Below, one piece after another: positions 9,634 through 17,505 of a DNA stretch of 63,233 nt (position 1 is the first letter of the stretch; every line of letters starts with the position of its first letter). Source of the stretch: Neptuniibacter sp. UBA6509 (lineage in GTDB: Bacteria > Pseudomonadota > Gammaproteobacteria > Pseudomonadales > Balneatricaceae); assembly GCA_002435145.1 (NCBI GenBank), contig DJLT01000092.1, positions 4,541 to 67,773 on the forward strand. The letters are read 5' to 3'. Both the position numbers and the translations under genes were made by a program. Under the pieces are notes generated by a model, which was not told the DNA's origin, ran no database searches, and saw only the letters and a list, made by a program, of their open reading frames with translations.

Positions 9634-10563
9634 ATGGAGCAGGAGACGCTTCGTCATCAATATCTAGAAGCGCTAGGCGTTTCTAGTTGGCTGCCTTGTG
9701 CCGTGTTACCCGGAGCAGCTCCTTCGGCCGATTGGGTAAATGATTTTCGTTATCCTGCTCCTGATATCCCTTTTGAATCCGATCGCGCCTCTTCAGCACG
9801 TGCTGCATTGGGCCAGCAAAATACGGTGCCTTCAGCGGGTGGTAATTCTCAAGGGGGTTCTTCCAGTAATGCGCTTAGTCGTACACTCAATAGTACAAAG
9901 GCCTCGCCGGAAAGTGCTCAACAAGGGATGTCTCAAGCGCGTGCTGCTTTAGGTTTATTTGAGAGCGAAGTTGATAATGCTTCAGAGATTCCTTCCGCTG
10001 CTAAGGCTCGCCCTGTTCAATCGACTAGTCCTACTCAATCGACTAGCCCGGTAGAAACACCTGATTCGGTAGAGGTTGAAGCGAACACTGAGACGCCTAA
10101 CTTCAAACTCGCTTTTCAGCATATTGGTGATTATCTAGTAGTTGATAGTTTGCCTCCGCAGGGAGGTGGTTTTTCTGAAAACTATCAATCCTTGGCGCAG
10201 GCTATTGTGGTAGCACTAGGTGGACAAAGGAAAACGGGGCAAGTATTTATGTTGCCTTGGCCTATGTTTGCAAGCAAAACCTTGGATCAAGGGCATCATC
10301 AAGCATCGATAGCGGTTCAGCATAAATTAACTAAAGAACTCCAAGCTCACAATATTAAAACGGTGTTGTTGTTTGGTGAAGCTGCAGCTCAGATGGTTAT
10401 GGCGAGGCATGAGGGGCTAGATGAGTTGAAAGGCATTAGCTTTGAGGTTCGCTCGGGTGTTAAAGCGATAGCCAGTCATAGTCTAACTGAAGCGATGCAG
10501 TTATCGGGTATAAAGAAACAGATCTGGATGGACTTTCAGCCCCTAGTTACAAAACGACTGTAA
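9634..10563 (+). CDS. holD: DNA polymerase III psi subunit, pseudomonad type (HolD-like)
   Basis: 309 residues. The N-terminal segment (LRHQYLEALGVSSWLP, residues about 5-20) matches the short chi-binding motif of psi. A low-complexity Ser/Ala/Gln/Pro linker (about 50-150, including two repeats of ARAALG) separates it from a C-terminal domain (about 155-309) resembling the uracil-DNA-glycosylase-like fold of the cryptic Pseudomonas psi. Its stop overlaps the rimI start, matching the holD-rimI order of enterics and pseudomonads. ATG 9634 is chosen because AAGG lies 8 bases upstream. It would link the clamp loader to single-stranded-DNA-binding protein through chi. Assigned by motif and synteny, not strong similarity. 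Confidence 0.68.
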   Translation: MEQETLRHQYLEALGVSSWLPCAVLPGAAPSADWVNDFRYPAPDIPFESDRASSARAALGQQNTVPSAGGNSQGGSSSNALSRTLNSTKASPESAQQGMSQARAALGLFESEVDNASEIPSAAKARPVQSTSPTQSTSPVETPDSVEVEANTETPNFKLAFQHIGDYLVVDSLPPQGGGFSENYQSLAQAIVVALGGQRKTGQVFMLPWPMFASKTLDQGHHQASIAVQHKLTKELQAHNIKTVLLFGEAAAQMVMARHEGLDELKGISFEVRSGVKAIASHSLTEAMQLSGIKKQIWMDFQPLVTKRL

Positions 10564-11012
10564 TGCTTACAGTTAGGTGTTTAAATCAGCAAGATCTCCC
10601 TTCTCTGTTATTCCTAGAAAGAAAGTCTTTTGTCTCTAGTTGGGTAGAACAGCAGCTTGCTAATCAGTTAGATCATTCGCGTGGCCTTTCGTTAGGTTGC
10701 TTTGATGAGGACCTAAAAGGCTTTGTTTTGATCTCTACTGTGTTAGATGAGGCTGAGGTTCTGCAAATAGCGGTTGACCCTGAGCGCCAAGGTGAAGGCC
10801 TAGCTCGAACTTTATTGGATACCGCGATTGTTTACCTTAAAGCTAAGGGCGTTAATCGGCTCATGCTAGAGGTGCGAGAATCAAATATGGCTGCTGTTTC
10901 ATTGTATCGCAGCTATGGCTTTGTTGAGGATGGGCTGCGTAAAGGGTACTACCCCTCATCACAAAATGATGGGGCTAGGGAAGATGCTTTGTTATTCAGT
11001 TATAGGTTCTAA
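10563..11012 (+). CDS. rimI: Ribosomal protein S18 alanine N-acetyltransferase
   Basis: GNAT-family acetyltransferase of 149 residues that acetylates the N-terminal alanine of ribosomal protein S18. The acetyl-CoA loop is visible as VDPERQGEGLARTLL, followed by LEVRESNMAAVSLYRSYGF, the typical RimI motif B. Its ATG shares one base with the preceding stop (TAATG), so translation is probably coupled to holD. Its 3' end overlaps by 4 bases with the convergent diguanylate cyclase gene. Confidence 0.93.
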   Translation: MLTVRCLNQQDLPSLLFLERKSFVSSWVEQQLANQLDHSRGLSLGCFDEDLKGFVLISTVLDEAEVLQIAVDPERQGEGLARTLLDTAIVYLKAKGVNRLMLEVRESNMAAVSLYRSYGFVEDGLRKGYYPSSQNDGAREDALLFSYRF

Positions 11013-11923
11013 TTTTTAAAGATCTCACTTCGATTACGACCATTCTCTTTTGCAAGGTATAGCGCGTCATCCGCTTGTTTGAGTAACCCCGTGGGGGTTT
11101 CAGAATTAGCGCTAGTTGAGCTAATCCCCATGCTAACGGTTATGTGGCTTGCCGCTGTAGAGTGTTCGTGTGGTAGGTTTAACTGCTTTAAGCTATCAAT
11201 AACTCTATTGGCTACATGTGTGGCCCCGTCTAGAGATGTCTCAGGCAAGACTATAGCGAACTCTTCGCCACCGTAACGGGCAAGTAAATCGTGTGAGCGG
11301 TGTAAGCATTTCTTTAGAGCTTTAGCGACGCTTTTTAAGCATTCATCACCCTGTTGATGTCCATAGGTGTCGTTGTATGGTTTGAAGAAGTCAATATCAA
11401 GCATGATGACAGCAAGTTCAGTTTCTTTGCGTTTATGCAGTTTCCACTCTTTAAGTAAGCTTTGTTCTAGGTCTCTACGGTTAGAGACTTTTGTTAGCGG
11501 GTCTTGAGTGCTGAGTTTTTCAAGGCGGGAATTGGCTGAATCTAATGCCTTCTTCATATTAGCTATACGTTCCATGGCTAAAATTTTAGCTTTTAGAACG
11601 ATAGGGCTAACAGGCTTAGTTAGGTAGTCATCGCCACCGGCATCTATGCCCTCTTCATAGTGCTTTTCATCACTCTGGCCGCTTAAAAATATGATAGGGA
11701 ACCAATCATTAGGGTAGCGTTGGCGTATTTCGCGGGTGAGTTCAAAACCGTTTAGGCCAGGCATTTCAACATCGGTCAAAACTAAATCGATATCGCTATT
11801 TTCAAGCAGTGGGAGTGCTTCATTGTCTCTGCTTGCTGTGATCGGGGTGTGGCCCGCGTCAGTAATTACTGCGCTAATTATTTCGCGTATAAAACGGTCA
11901 TCGTCGACAACAAGAATGTTCAT
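11009..11923 (-). CDS. Response regulator with GGDEF diguanylate cyclase domain
   Basis: Makes the second messenger c-di-GMP under control of a receiver domain. 304 residues from ATG 11923, chosen because GGAGT precedes it by a proper gap. The receiver domain (1-118) has the acidic pocket DDD (7-9), phospho-acceptor D51 (LTDVEMPG) and the conserved Lys in LTKPVSP. A short coiled coil leads to the GGDEF domain with an intact active site GGEEF and an inhibitory I-site RxxD exactly five residues before it (RSHD), so catalysis and product feedback are both expected. This is the PleD/WspR-like layout with one receiver. No cognate kinase is adjacent. Confidence 0.93.
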   Translation of the reverse strand: MNILVVDDDRFIREIISAVITDAGHTPITASRDNEALPLLENSDIDLVLTDVEMPGLNGFELTREIRQRYPNDWFPIIFLSGQSDEKHYEEGIDAGGDDYLTKPVSPIVLKAKILAMERIANMKKALDSANSRLEKLSTQDPLTKVSNRRDLEQSLLKEWKLHKRKETELAVIMLDIDFFKPYNDTYGHQQGDECLKSVAKALKKCLHRSHDLLARYGGEEFAIVLPETSLDGATHVANRVIDSLKQLNLPHEHSTAASHITVSMGISSTSANSETPTGLLKQADDALYLAKENGRNRSEIFKN

Positions 11924-12054
11924 TGGCACTCCAGTGCGCGGTTATCATAGTATGCATGATATGGATCAAAAACTTAATCTATATAACTATCATATGCGCA
12001 CATACAGAATCTTCAATGTAAAATAACTCTTATTGCTAATTTTGGGGTTTGATT

Positions 12055-12723
12055 ATGAGCTTTTCAAATGAGTTAGTATCGGGGTATTGGATAGTGATTA
12101 CGGCTATTGTGTATTCTGTGATCTTTTTGTGTGCAGTTAGAAGCGCGCCTTGGCGGGTGTTGTTGGCTAATCGTGTTCTGCAGCATATGTTGTTTGGTGC
12201 CACGGTATTGTTAACAGTCATGTGGTCTATTAGGGCAGGGATCTCTCCAGGATTAGGAATACACTTTTTAGGTTTGACTGTTCTGACACTCGTATTTGGT
12301 TGGGACTTAGCGATTTTGTCTGCAACGGTTGTTTTGTTAGGAATGGCCTTGATTGGCAAAGAGAGTTGGGATGGGCTCTTCATTAATGGGGTTTGTTCTA
12401 TATTGCTGCCTGTTGCTACAACACATCTGATTAGTAAGTTTGTAGATAAACGATTAGAAAAGAATTTTTTTGTTTTTTTGTTTGTGTGTGGTTTTTTTGC
12501 AGCGGGAATATCAACCGCAGTTGCTGGATTGGCAACGAGTATGGTTCTGGTTTTAGATGGTGTTTATAGTTTAGAGAAAGTTTTTCTAGAATATATTCGC
12601 TACCTTCCATTAATCATGTTCCCAGAGGGACTGATGAACGGGATTTTCTTGACGGGAATGCTGGTTTTTCATCCTGATTGGGTTAGAAGTTTTGAGGCAA
12701 AAAGCTATATAGATGAGCAATAA
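12055..12723 (+). CDS. Polytopic inner-membrane protein, possibly CbiM/ECF-permease-like
   Basis: 222 residues from ATG 12055, preceded by GGGG; an in-frame TTG at 12049 is less likely. About six hydrophobic segments are visible, separated by short charged loops. The segments HFLGLTVLTLVFGWDLA and FPEGLMNGIFLTGM recall the core of CbiM-type energy-coupling-factor permeases, but I see no ATPase or substrate-binding partner nearby and the metal-binding N-terminal His of true CbiM is not evident. It lies between the diguanylate cyclase and the redox two-component genes on the opposite strand, convergent with the latter. Function is open. Confidence 0.65.
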   Translation: MSFSNELVSGYWIVITAIVYSVIFLCAVRSAPWRVLLANRVLQHMLFGATVLLTVMWSIRAGISPGLGIHFLGLTVLTLVFGWDLAILSATVVLLGMALIGKESWDGLFINGVCSILLPVATTHLISKFVDKRLEKNFFVFLFVCGFFAAGISTAVAGLATSMVLVLDGVYSLEKVFLEYIRYLPLIMFPEGLMNGIFLTGMLVFHPDWVRSFEAKSYIDEQ

Positions 12724-12758
12724 ATCGTACTGACAGGCGCTTAATATCTTCTCTGTAC

Positions 12759-13286
12759 CTAACGTTTCACTGGGCGTTTAGCTAGTTTTCTTTGCAGTGT
12801 TCTGCGGTGCATGCCTAAAGCGCGTGCGGTAGCAGATATGTTGCCATCATGCTCATTAAGTACTTTTTGAATGTGTTCCCATTCTAGTCTGTTTACTGAC
12901 ATGGGTTGCTCAGTCACTTCAATATCGGCATTGGCATCTACTTGGTTGAGCGCTGCGAGTATTTGATCCGCATCTGCTGGTTTTGGTAAGTACTGAGTCG
13001 CACCAAGCTTTATGGCTTCGACAGCCGTCACGATGCTCGCGTAGCCTGTAAGCATGAGAATACGCATTGCCGGGTTAGCTGACCTTAGATGAGGTATTAA
13101 GCTAAGTCCGGAGCTGTCTTCCATTTTTAAATCGACGGTTGCAAAGTCAGGTAGCCAATCTTCAATAGTTTGCTCAGCCTCTTGTACGCTACGGGCAACT
13201 TGTACTTCAAATTCTCTACGTGTCATTGCTCTAGAAAGGACGCGAGTGAAGGCGGGATCATCGTCAACAATTAGAAATCGTTTCAT
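12759..13286 (-). CDS. regA: RegA/PrrA/RoxR-type redox response regulator
   Basis: 175 residues: receiver domain (1-118) with the DDD pocket (8-10), phospho-acceptor D52 (ATVDLKMEDSSG) and Lys in LPKPAD, then a proline-poor linker and a Fis-type helix-turn-helix at the C-terminus (ISATARALGMHRRTLQRKL). GMHRRTLQRKL is the almost invariant DNA-contact helix of RegA/PrrA/ActR/RoxR proteins, which control respiratory oxidases and redox genes. It is the second gene of the pair; its ATG overlaps the kinase stop by one base (TAATG), so synthesis is coupled. Family assignment is firm; the target genes are inferred from the family (RoxSR in Pseudomonas). Confidence 0.93.
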   Translation of the reverse strand: MKRFLIVDDDPAFTRVLSRAMTRREFEVQVARSVQEAEQTIEDWLPDFATVDLKMEDSSGLSLIPHLRSANPAMRILMLTGYASIVTAVEAIKLGATQYLPKPADADQILAALNQVDANADIEVTEQPMSVNRLEWEHIQKVLNEHDGNISATARALGMHRRTLQRKLAKRPVKR

Positions 13287-14536
13287 TATGTTTTTTGCCT
13301 TATAGGAAGAGTGACTTCAGTTAACGTACCGCCATCAGGGTGGTTGTATAATCGTACATCACCGTCATAGCGGGCCAGTGTTGTTGCTGTAAGAAATAAA
13401 CCAATACCTAAGCCTTTTCCTTTGGTAGTAATAAAAGGTTTACCTATATTGTCGCTTTGCTCAAGGCTTATGCCCGCCCCTTGATCATGAATTCGGAAGT
13501 AAACTTGTTGCGGGTCCCAATCTAATTCTATTTTTATATTTTTAGGTTCCGCATCTGCCGAGTTATTTAGAAGGTTAAGTAGCGATTGACGTAATGATGT
13601 AGTGCAGTTTACAGGAGGAGGGGTATCTGAAGGGAGCACGGAAAAAGTATAAGTAACCTCAGGCCTTTGCAGTAAAAACTGTTCAATGGTGTCTTGGATA
13701 AGCGCTGTTGCATCTAGCCATTGGGTTGTCATCTGCTCTTCTTTAACGCTTTGAGCCATCTGCTTTAGACGTTGAGAGCAGACTTCTGTTTGCTGATGAA
13801 GCAGCTGGAGGTCTTCCAGTAAGTCCAGATTGTCAGCGTGTTCATATTCAAGTTCTTTTAGCAGCACTTGCATCGTGCTTAAGGGGGTGCCTAATTCATG
13901 GGCGGTTCCAGCTGCCATTGTCGCCAGAGAAAGTAGCTGTTGGTCTTGAATATGCTTCTCTCGCTCTTGTTCAAGTCGATCTTGTTGGCGCTGCATTGAT
14001 TGGCGCATTCTGACAATAAAATAGGTGACGACTAAAACGGTCAAAAGGAAATTTATCCACATACCTAAGATATGGATATCAAATAGCTCCATGATGCGAT
14101 GCTGGTGGCTATCGCTGAGTCTAATTAAAGGCTCATAATAAAAGAGAAGTGAGCTATATATTGCGACGACCATGGCTGAAACTAGCCATATATAGCGCTT
14201 GGATAAAGTGGCGGATGCAATGATAAGGGGGACTAAGAGTAAGAATATAAAAGGGTTTGTTGCGCCTCCCATATGAAAGAGTAAGGCGCCGTATAAAGAC
14301 ATGTCAGCAATGAGTTGAGTAAAGAATTCAGGTTCAGTGACAGGCCAAGGAGAGAAAAGGCGCGCGTAAGTAATAAAGTTTAGGATAGCTAAAACGCAGA
14401 GAGTCGGGCCCACTTTCCAAATATCTAAGTCGGCTTCTAAACCATAGATAGCAAAGATAACAGCCAAGCACTGTCCGAACAGTGTGACAGTACGTATATA
14501 AGAAAGCTGTAGTAAATTATCGCGATGATTGGCCAT
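13286..14536 (-). CDS. regB: RegB/PrrB/RoxS-type redox sensor histidine kinase
   Basis: 416 residues from ATG 14536 (MANHRDNLLQL). An N-terminal extension of the frame to 14578 is not supported. About six transmembrane segments (residues 15-175) include the ubiquinone-sensing motif GGATNPF (90-96, consensus GGxxNPF). The H-box HELGTPLST carries the phospho-His H213, and a cysteine at 253 matches the redox-active cysteine of RegB. N (LLNNSADA), G1 (DQGAGI) and G2 (GKGLGIGL) boxes complete the ATPase domain. It senses quinone/redox state and phosphorylates the downstream regulator. A TATAAT sits only 7-12 bases before the ATG, so a leaderless transcript is possible. Divergent from prfC. Confidence 0.93.
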   Translation of the reverse strand: MANHRDNLLQLSYIRTVTLFGQCLAVIFAIYGLEADLDIWKVGPTLCVLAILNFITYARLFSPWPVTEPEFFTQLIADMSLYGALLFHMGGATNPFIFLLLVPLIIASATLSKRYIWLVSAMVVAIYSSLLFYYEPLIRLSDSHQHRIMELFDIHILGMWINFLLTVLVVTYFIVRMRQSMQRQQDRLEQEREKHIQDQQLLSLATMAAGTAHELGTPLSTMQVLLKELEYEHADNLDLLEDLQLLHQQTEVCSQRLKQMAQSVKEEQMTTQWLDATALIQDTIEQFLLQRPEVTYTFSVLPSDTPPPVNCTTSLRQSLLNLLNNSADAEPKNIKIELDWDPQQVYFRIHDQGAGISLEQSDNIGKPFITTKGKGLGIGLFLTATTLARYDGDVRLYNHPDGGTLTEVTLPIRQKT

Positions 14537-14588
14537 GCAGGGATTATACCTCACGACGGTGGATATCTGGCGAGGCAAAATGTCGCAG

Positions 14589-14619
14589 TTGAGGTAATTT
14601 TTTACAGTAAGAGTATAAT
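14589..14619 (+). promoter_or_regulatory. Candidate sigma-70 promoter of prfC
   Basis: TTGAGG (14589-14594) and a consensus TATAAT (14614-14619) are separated by 19 bases, longer than the 17 optimum. The start would fall near 14626, giving a leader of about 27 bases for prfC. The -10 is perfect; the -35 is approximate. Confidence 0.5.
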
Positions 14620-14652
14620 GCCCGCTTCTTTCTCTCTACACGATTTATACCG

Positions 14653-16233
14653 ATGAGTATCCTGCAAGAAGAAGTTAACCAGCGCCGTACCTTTGCGATT
14701 ATTTCCCACCCGGATGCGGGTAAAACCACGATCACTGAAAAACTGTTGTTGTTTGGGCAGTTAATCCAGCAAGCGGGCACAGTAAAAGGCAAGAAAAGTG
14801 ACCGACATGCAACATCCGACTGGATGTCGATGGAGCAGGAGCGTGGTATTTCGATTACCTCCTCCGTTATGCAGTTTCCATATAATGATCGTATGGTTAA
14901 CTTGCTTGATACACCAGGACATGAGGATTTCTCAGAGGATACTTACCGTACTCTAACGGCTGTAGATTCCGCGTTGATGGTTGTTGATGGCGCGAAGGGT
15001 GTTGAGGCAAGAACCATTAAATTAATGGAAGTTTGTCGTCTGCGTGATACGCCTATTTTCTCCTTTGTGAACAAGGTCGATCGTGAGATTCGTGATCCTA
15101 TTGAACTGCTGGACGAGATCGAAGAAGTTTTAAAGATCGAAGCTGCGCCTATCACTTGGCCGATTGAAATGGGGCCGCGTTTTAAAGGGATTTACAACCT
15201 TTATACCGATACGATCCATGTTTTCCAGCCGGGGCAAGGTCATACCATTCCTGCAGATGTTCGAGTTCAGGGGTTGGAAAGTGAAGAGGCTAAAGAGCTA
15301 TTGGGTGAAGTGTATGACGATTTCATCGAAGAGGTTGAGTTAGTTCGTGGCGCAACGCACGAGTATGATCAAGAAGCTTTTCTTGCAGGTAAGCTTACGC
15401 CGGTATTTTTTGGAACGGCTTTAGCAAATTTCGGTGTAAGAGAGATGCTTAATGATTTTGTTAAGTGGGCTCCGGCACCTATTTCTCGTCAAGCGGTTAC
15501 GCGCACAGTAGAGCCTGCTGAAGAAAAATTTAGTGGTTTCATTTTTAAGATCCAAGCAAATATGGATCCTAAGCATCGAGACCGTATTGCTTTTATGCGT
15601 ATTTGTTCAGGTAAATACAGTAAAGGCATGAAGATGCGTCATAGTCGTATCAATAAGGATGTAAAGATTGCCGATGCGGTCACGTTTATTGCCGGTGATC
15701 GTGAAAATGTAGAAGAGGCATGGTCTGGCGATATTATTGGTTTGCATAACCACGGTACTATCCAGATTGGTGATACTTTTACGGCAGGTGAAGACCTTAA
15801 ATTTACGGGCATCCCACACTTTGCACCGGAAATGTTTAGGCGAGTTAGACCGCTTGATCCCCTTAAAATGAAACAGCTACAGAAAGGTTTGAAGCAGCTT
15901 TCTGAAGAGGGGGCAGTTCAGCTCTTCCAGCCGTTCAAAAATAACGATCTAATTCTTGGTGCGGTGGGTCAATTACAGTTTGATGTTGTGGTTTTTCGCT
16001 TGAAGGATGAGTACAAGGTTGAATGTAAGTATGAACCTATTAGCGTTCAGACGGCACGCTGGGCTGAGTGCGATGATGACAAAATGCTTGCGGATTTCGA
16101 GAAGAAGAATCACGATAATCTCGCAATAGATGGCAGCGGTTTGTTGACTTATCTGGCGCCTACTCGCGTTAACCTTAGTTTAGCGGAAGAACGCTGGCCT
16201 GACGTGGCATTTAGAGCGACGCGAGAACACTAA
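14653..16233 (+). CDS. prfC: Peptide chain release factor 3
   Basis: Class II release factor GTPase that removes RF1/RF2 from the ribosome after termination. 526 residues, the normal length. G1 HPDAGKTT (residues 20-27), G3 DTPGHEDF and G4 NKVDRE are all present, followed by domain II and the RF3-specific C-terminal domain. Stand-alone gene, divergent from the RegB-like kinase, with a wobble-paired hairpin after the stop. Confidence 0.97.
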   Translation: MSILQEEVNQRRTFAIISHPDAGKTTITEKLLLFGQLIQQAGTVKGKKSDRHATSDWMSMEQERGISITSSVMQFPYNDRMVNLLDTPGHEDFSEDTYRTLTAVDSALMVVDGAKGVEARTIKLMEVCRLRDTPIFSFVNKVDREIRDPIELLDEIEEVLKIEAAPITWPIEMGPRFKGIYNLYTDTIHVFQPGQGHTIPADVRVQGLESEEAKELLGEVYDDFIEEVELVRGATHEYDQEAFLAGKLTPVFFGTALANFGVREMLNDFVKWAPAPISRQAVTRTVEPAEEKFSGFIFKIQANMDPKHRDRIAFMRICSGKYSKGMKMRHSRINKDVKIADAVTFIAGDRENVEEAWSGDIIGLHNHGTIQIGDTFTAGEDLKFTGIPHFAPEMFRRVRPLDPLKMKQLQKGLKQLSEEGAVQLFQPFKNNDLILGAVGQLQFDVVVFRLKDEYKVECKYEPISVQTARWAECDDDKMLADFEKKNHDNLAIDGSGLLTYLAPTRVNLSLAEERWPDVAFRATREH

Positions 16234-16246
16234 GTAGCCTTGCTTC

Positions 16247-16284
16247 GAGGGTTTGGCTGCTTGCAGTCAGACCCTCTACGTTTT
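16247..16284 (+). terminator. Hairpin terminator after prfC
   Basis: GAGGGTTTGGCTGC (16247-16260) pairs with GCAGTCAGACCCTC (16263-16276) through 14 positions including two G-U wobbles, followed by TACGTTTT. It lies between prfC and the TatD-family gene and probably insulates the two. Confidence 0.65.
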
Positions 16285-16295
16285 ACCCTTCCTGT

Positions 16296-17060
16296 ATGCA
16301 ATTTATTGATAGCCATTGTCATTTAAACTTTTCTCAGTTCGATTTATGTCGTGACGAGCTTGCTCGTGAAGCTGCGCTGCAAGGTGTTACTGATATCGTA
16401 GTACCGGGCGTTGTGGCTAGTGATTGGCATGTTATTCAGCAGTTATCTTCTTCATACCTCTCTATTCATACCGCTTTAGGGCTGCATCCCTGTTTTTTAA
16501 ATAAGCATTTAGAATCAGATCTAGATCGGCTTGAGGAGTCCTTGTCCTCTGGTGGGGGTTGTGCTGTGGGAGAGATAGGTTTAGACCTGTTCATTGCAGA
16601 TGCGGATATTGAAAAACAGCTATTTTTCTTTCAATCCCAGCTAGATCTTGCGGCTCAGTTCTCTTTACCGGTTTTACTTCATGTACGCAAAGCTCATGAT
16701 CAGGTGCTTAAGCAGTTGCGGCAATACAAGCTTTCCTCCGGAGGGATTGTTCATGCCTTTTCTGGCAGTGAACAGCAGGCGAAACAGTATTTGGCGTTAG
16801 GCTTTAAATTGGGGCTGGGTGGCACCGTTACTTACGAACGTGCTAAAAAGCTTAGGCATATAGTCACAGAACTTCCGCTAGATTCTTTTGTTTTGGAGAC
16901 GGATGCGCCAGATATGCCTTTAAGCGGGTATCAAGGTGAGCCTAATAGGCCTGTTCGTGTCAAAGAGGTGGCTCAAGTGATTGCCGAACTGAAGGGGTGT
17001 TCATTACAAGAGGTTGCTTCTGCAACCTCTTTGCAAGCGTCTAAGCTTCTAGATTTATAA
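16296..17060 (+). CDS. TatD-family metal-dependent hydrolase (YjjV-like)
   Basis: 254-residue TIM-barrel hydrolase of the TatD DNase/amidohydrolase superfamily. Metal ligands are visible: DSHCHLNF (H7, H9), GEIGLD, LLHVRKAHD, VHAFSGS and the final LETDAPDMPL. Relatives are 3'-5' exonucleases or quality-control hydrolases; the sequence resembles the YjjV branch, whose physiological substrate is not settled. No clear ribosome binding site precedes the ATG. Convergent with the small lipoprotein gene 12 bases downstream. Confidence 0.88.
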   Translation: MQFIDSHCHLNFSQFDLCRDELAREAALQGVTDIVVPGVVASDWHVIQQLSSSYLSIHTALGLHPCFLNKHLESDLDRLEESLSSGGGCAVGEIGLDLFIADADIEKQLFFFQSQLDLAAQFSLPVLLHVRKAHDQVLKQLRQYKLSSGGIVHAFSGSEQQAKQYLALGFKLGLGGTVTYERAKKLRHIVTELPLDSFVLETDAPDMPLSGYQGEPNRPVRVKEVAQVIAELKGCSLQEVASATSLQASKLLDL

Positions 17061-17072
17061 CCCGCTTTGCTA

Positions 17073-17483
17073 TTAGCTGCCAGAAGAAAATAGGTTGTCC
17101 TGTATGCCGATAAGCGTTTCCCAAGCGACATCTGTTTTATCATTACTTGGGATTTTAAAATAGCGGCCATCTTTGCCAACAGGGTTTGAGCTGTAGCTTT
17201 TGTCTGCCGGATTCATCAGCATTCTCATGAGTGATACAGGATAATTTGGGCCTTTGACTGTTGTATTGTATGTTGCTTCTATCGGTCTTAGTTGTGCACG
17301 AGAAGAAACTATTTTTGTCATATCTGCACAACGCTTAGTGTTTCCTTGGCAGAAAAGACGAAATTGAGTATCAATTAGGTAGTAGCTAGTGTCTCTAGGT
17401 GCCTTTGGACTTGGCGTTATACTGTCCATGCTTAGGCAGCCACTTAAGCCGAAAATTAATGAGAGAACGAGAAGCGAGCGCAT
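17073..17483 (-). CDS. Small predicted lipoprotein, function unknown
   Basis: 136 residues starting at ATG 17483: AAGGA lies 7 bases upstream of it, whereas the earlier ATG (17489) is only one base from that site. The N-terminus MRSLLVLSLIFGLSGC is a short lipoprotein signal with lipobox LSGC, so Cys16 should be lipidated. The residue after the Cys is Leu, not Asp, which favours outer-membrane sorting. The mature part has two further cysteines (CQGNTKRC) that could form a disulfide. I do not recognise the family. It follows fabY on the same strand with 22 bases between. Confidence 0.72.
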   Translation of the reverse strand: MRSLLVLSLIFGLSGCLSMDSITPSPKAPRDTSYYLIDTQFRLFCQGNTKRCADMTKIVSSRAQLRPIEATYNTTVKGPNYPVSLMRMLMNPADKSYSSNPVGKDGRYFKIPSNDKTDVAWETLIGIQDNLFSSGS

Positions 17484-17505
17484 AGCCATTTCCTTGTAAG
17501 TATAG

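Noticed and set aside
12036-12383. 115-residue frame antisense to the membrane protein gene
   Set aside because: It is antisense to a frame with clear transmembrane pattern and a ribosome binding site, and it has no recognisable domain.
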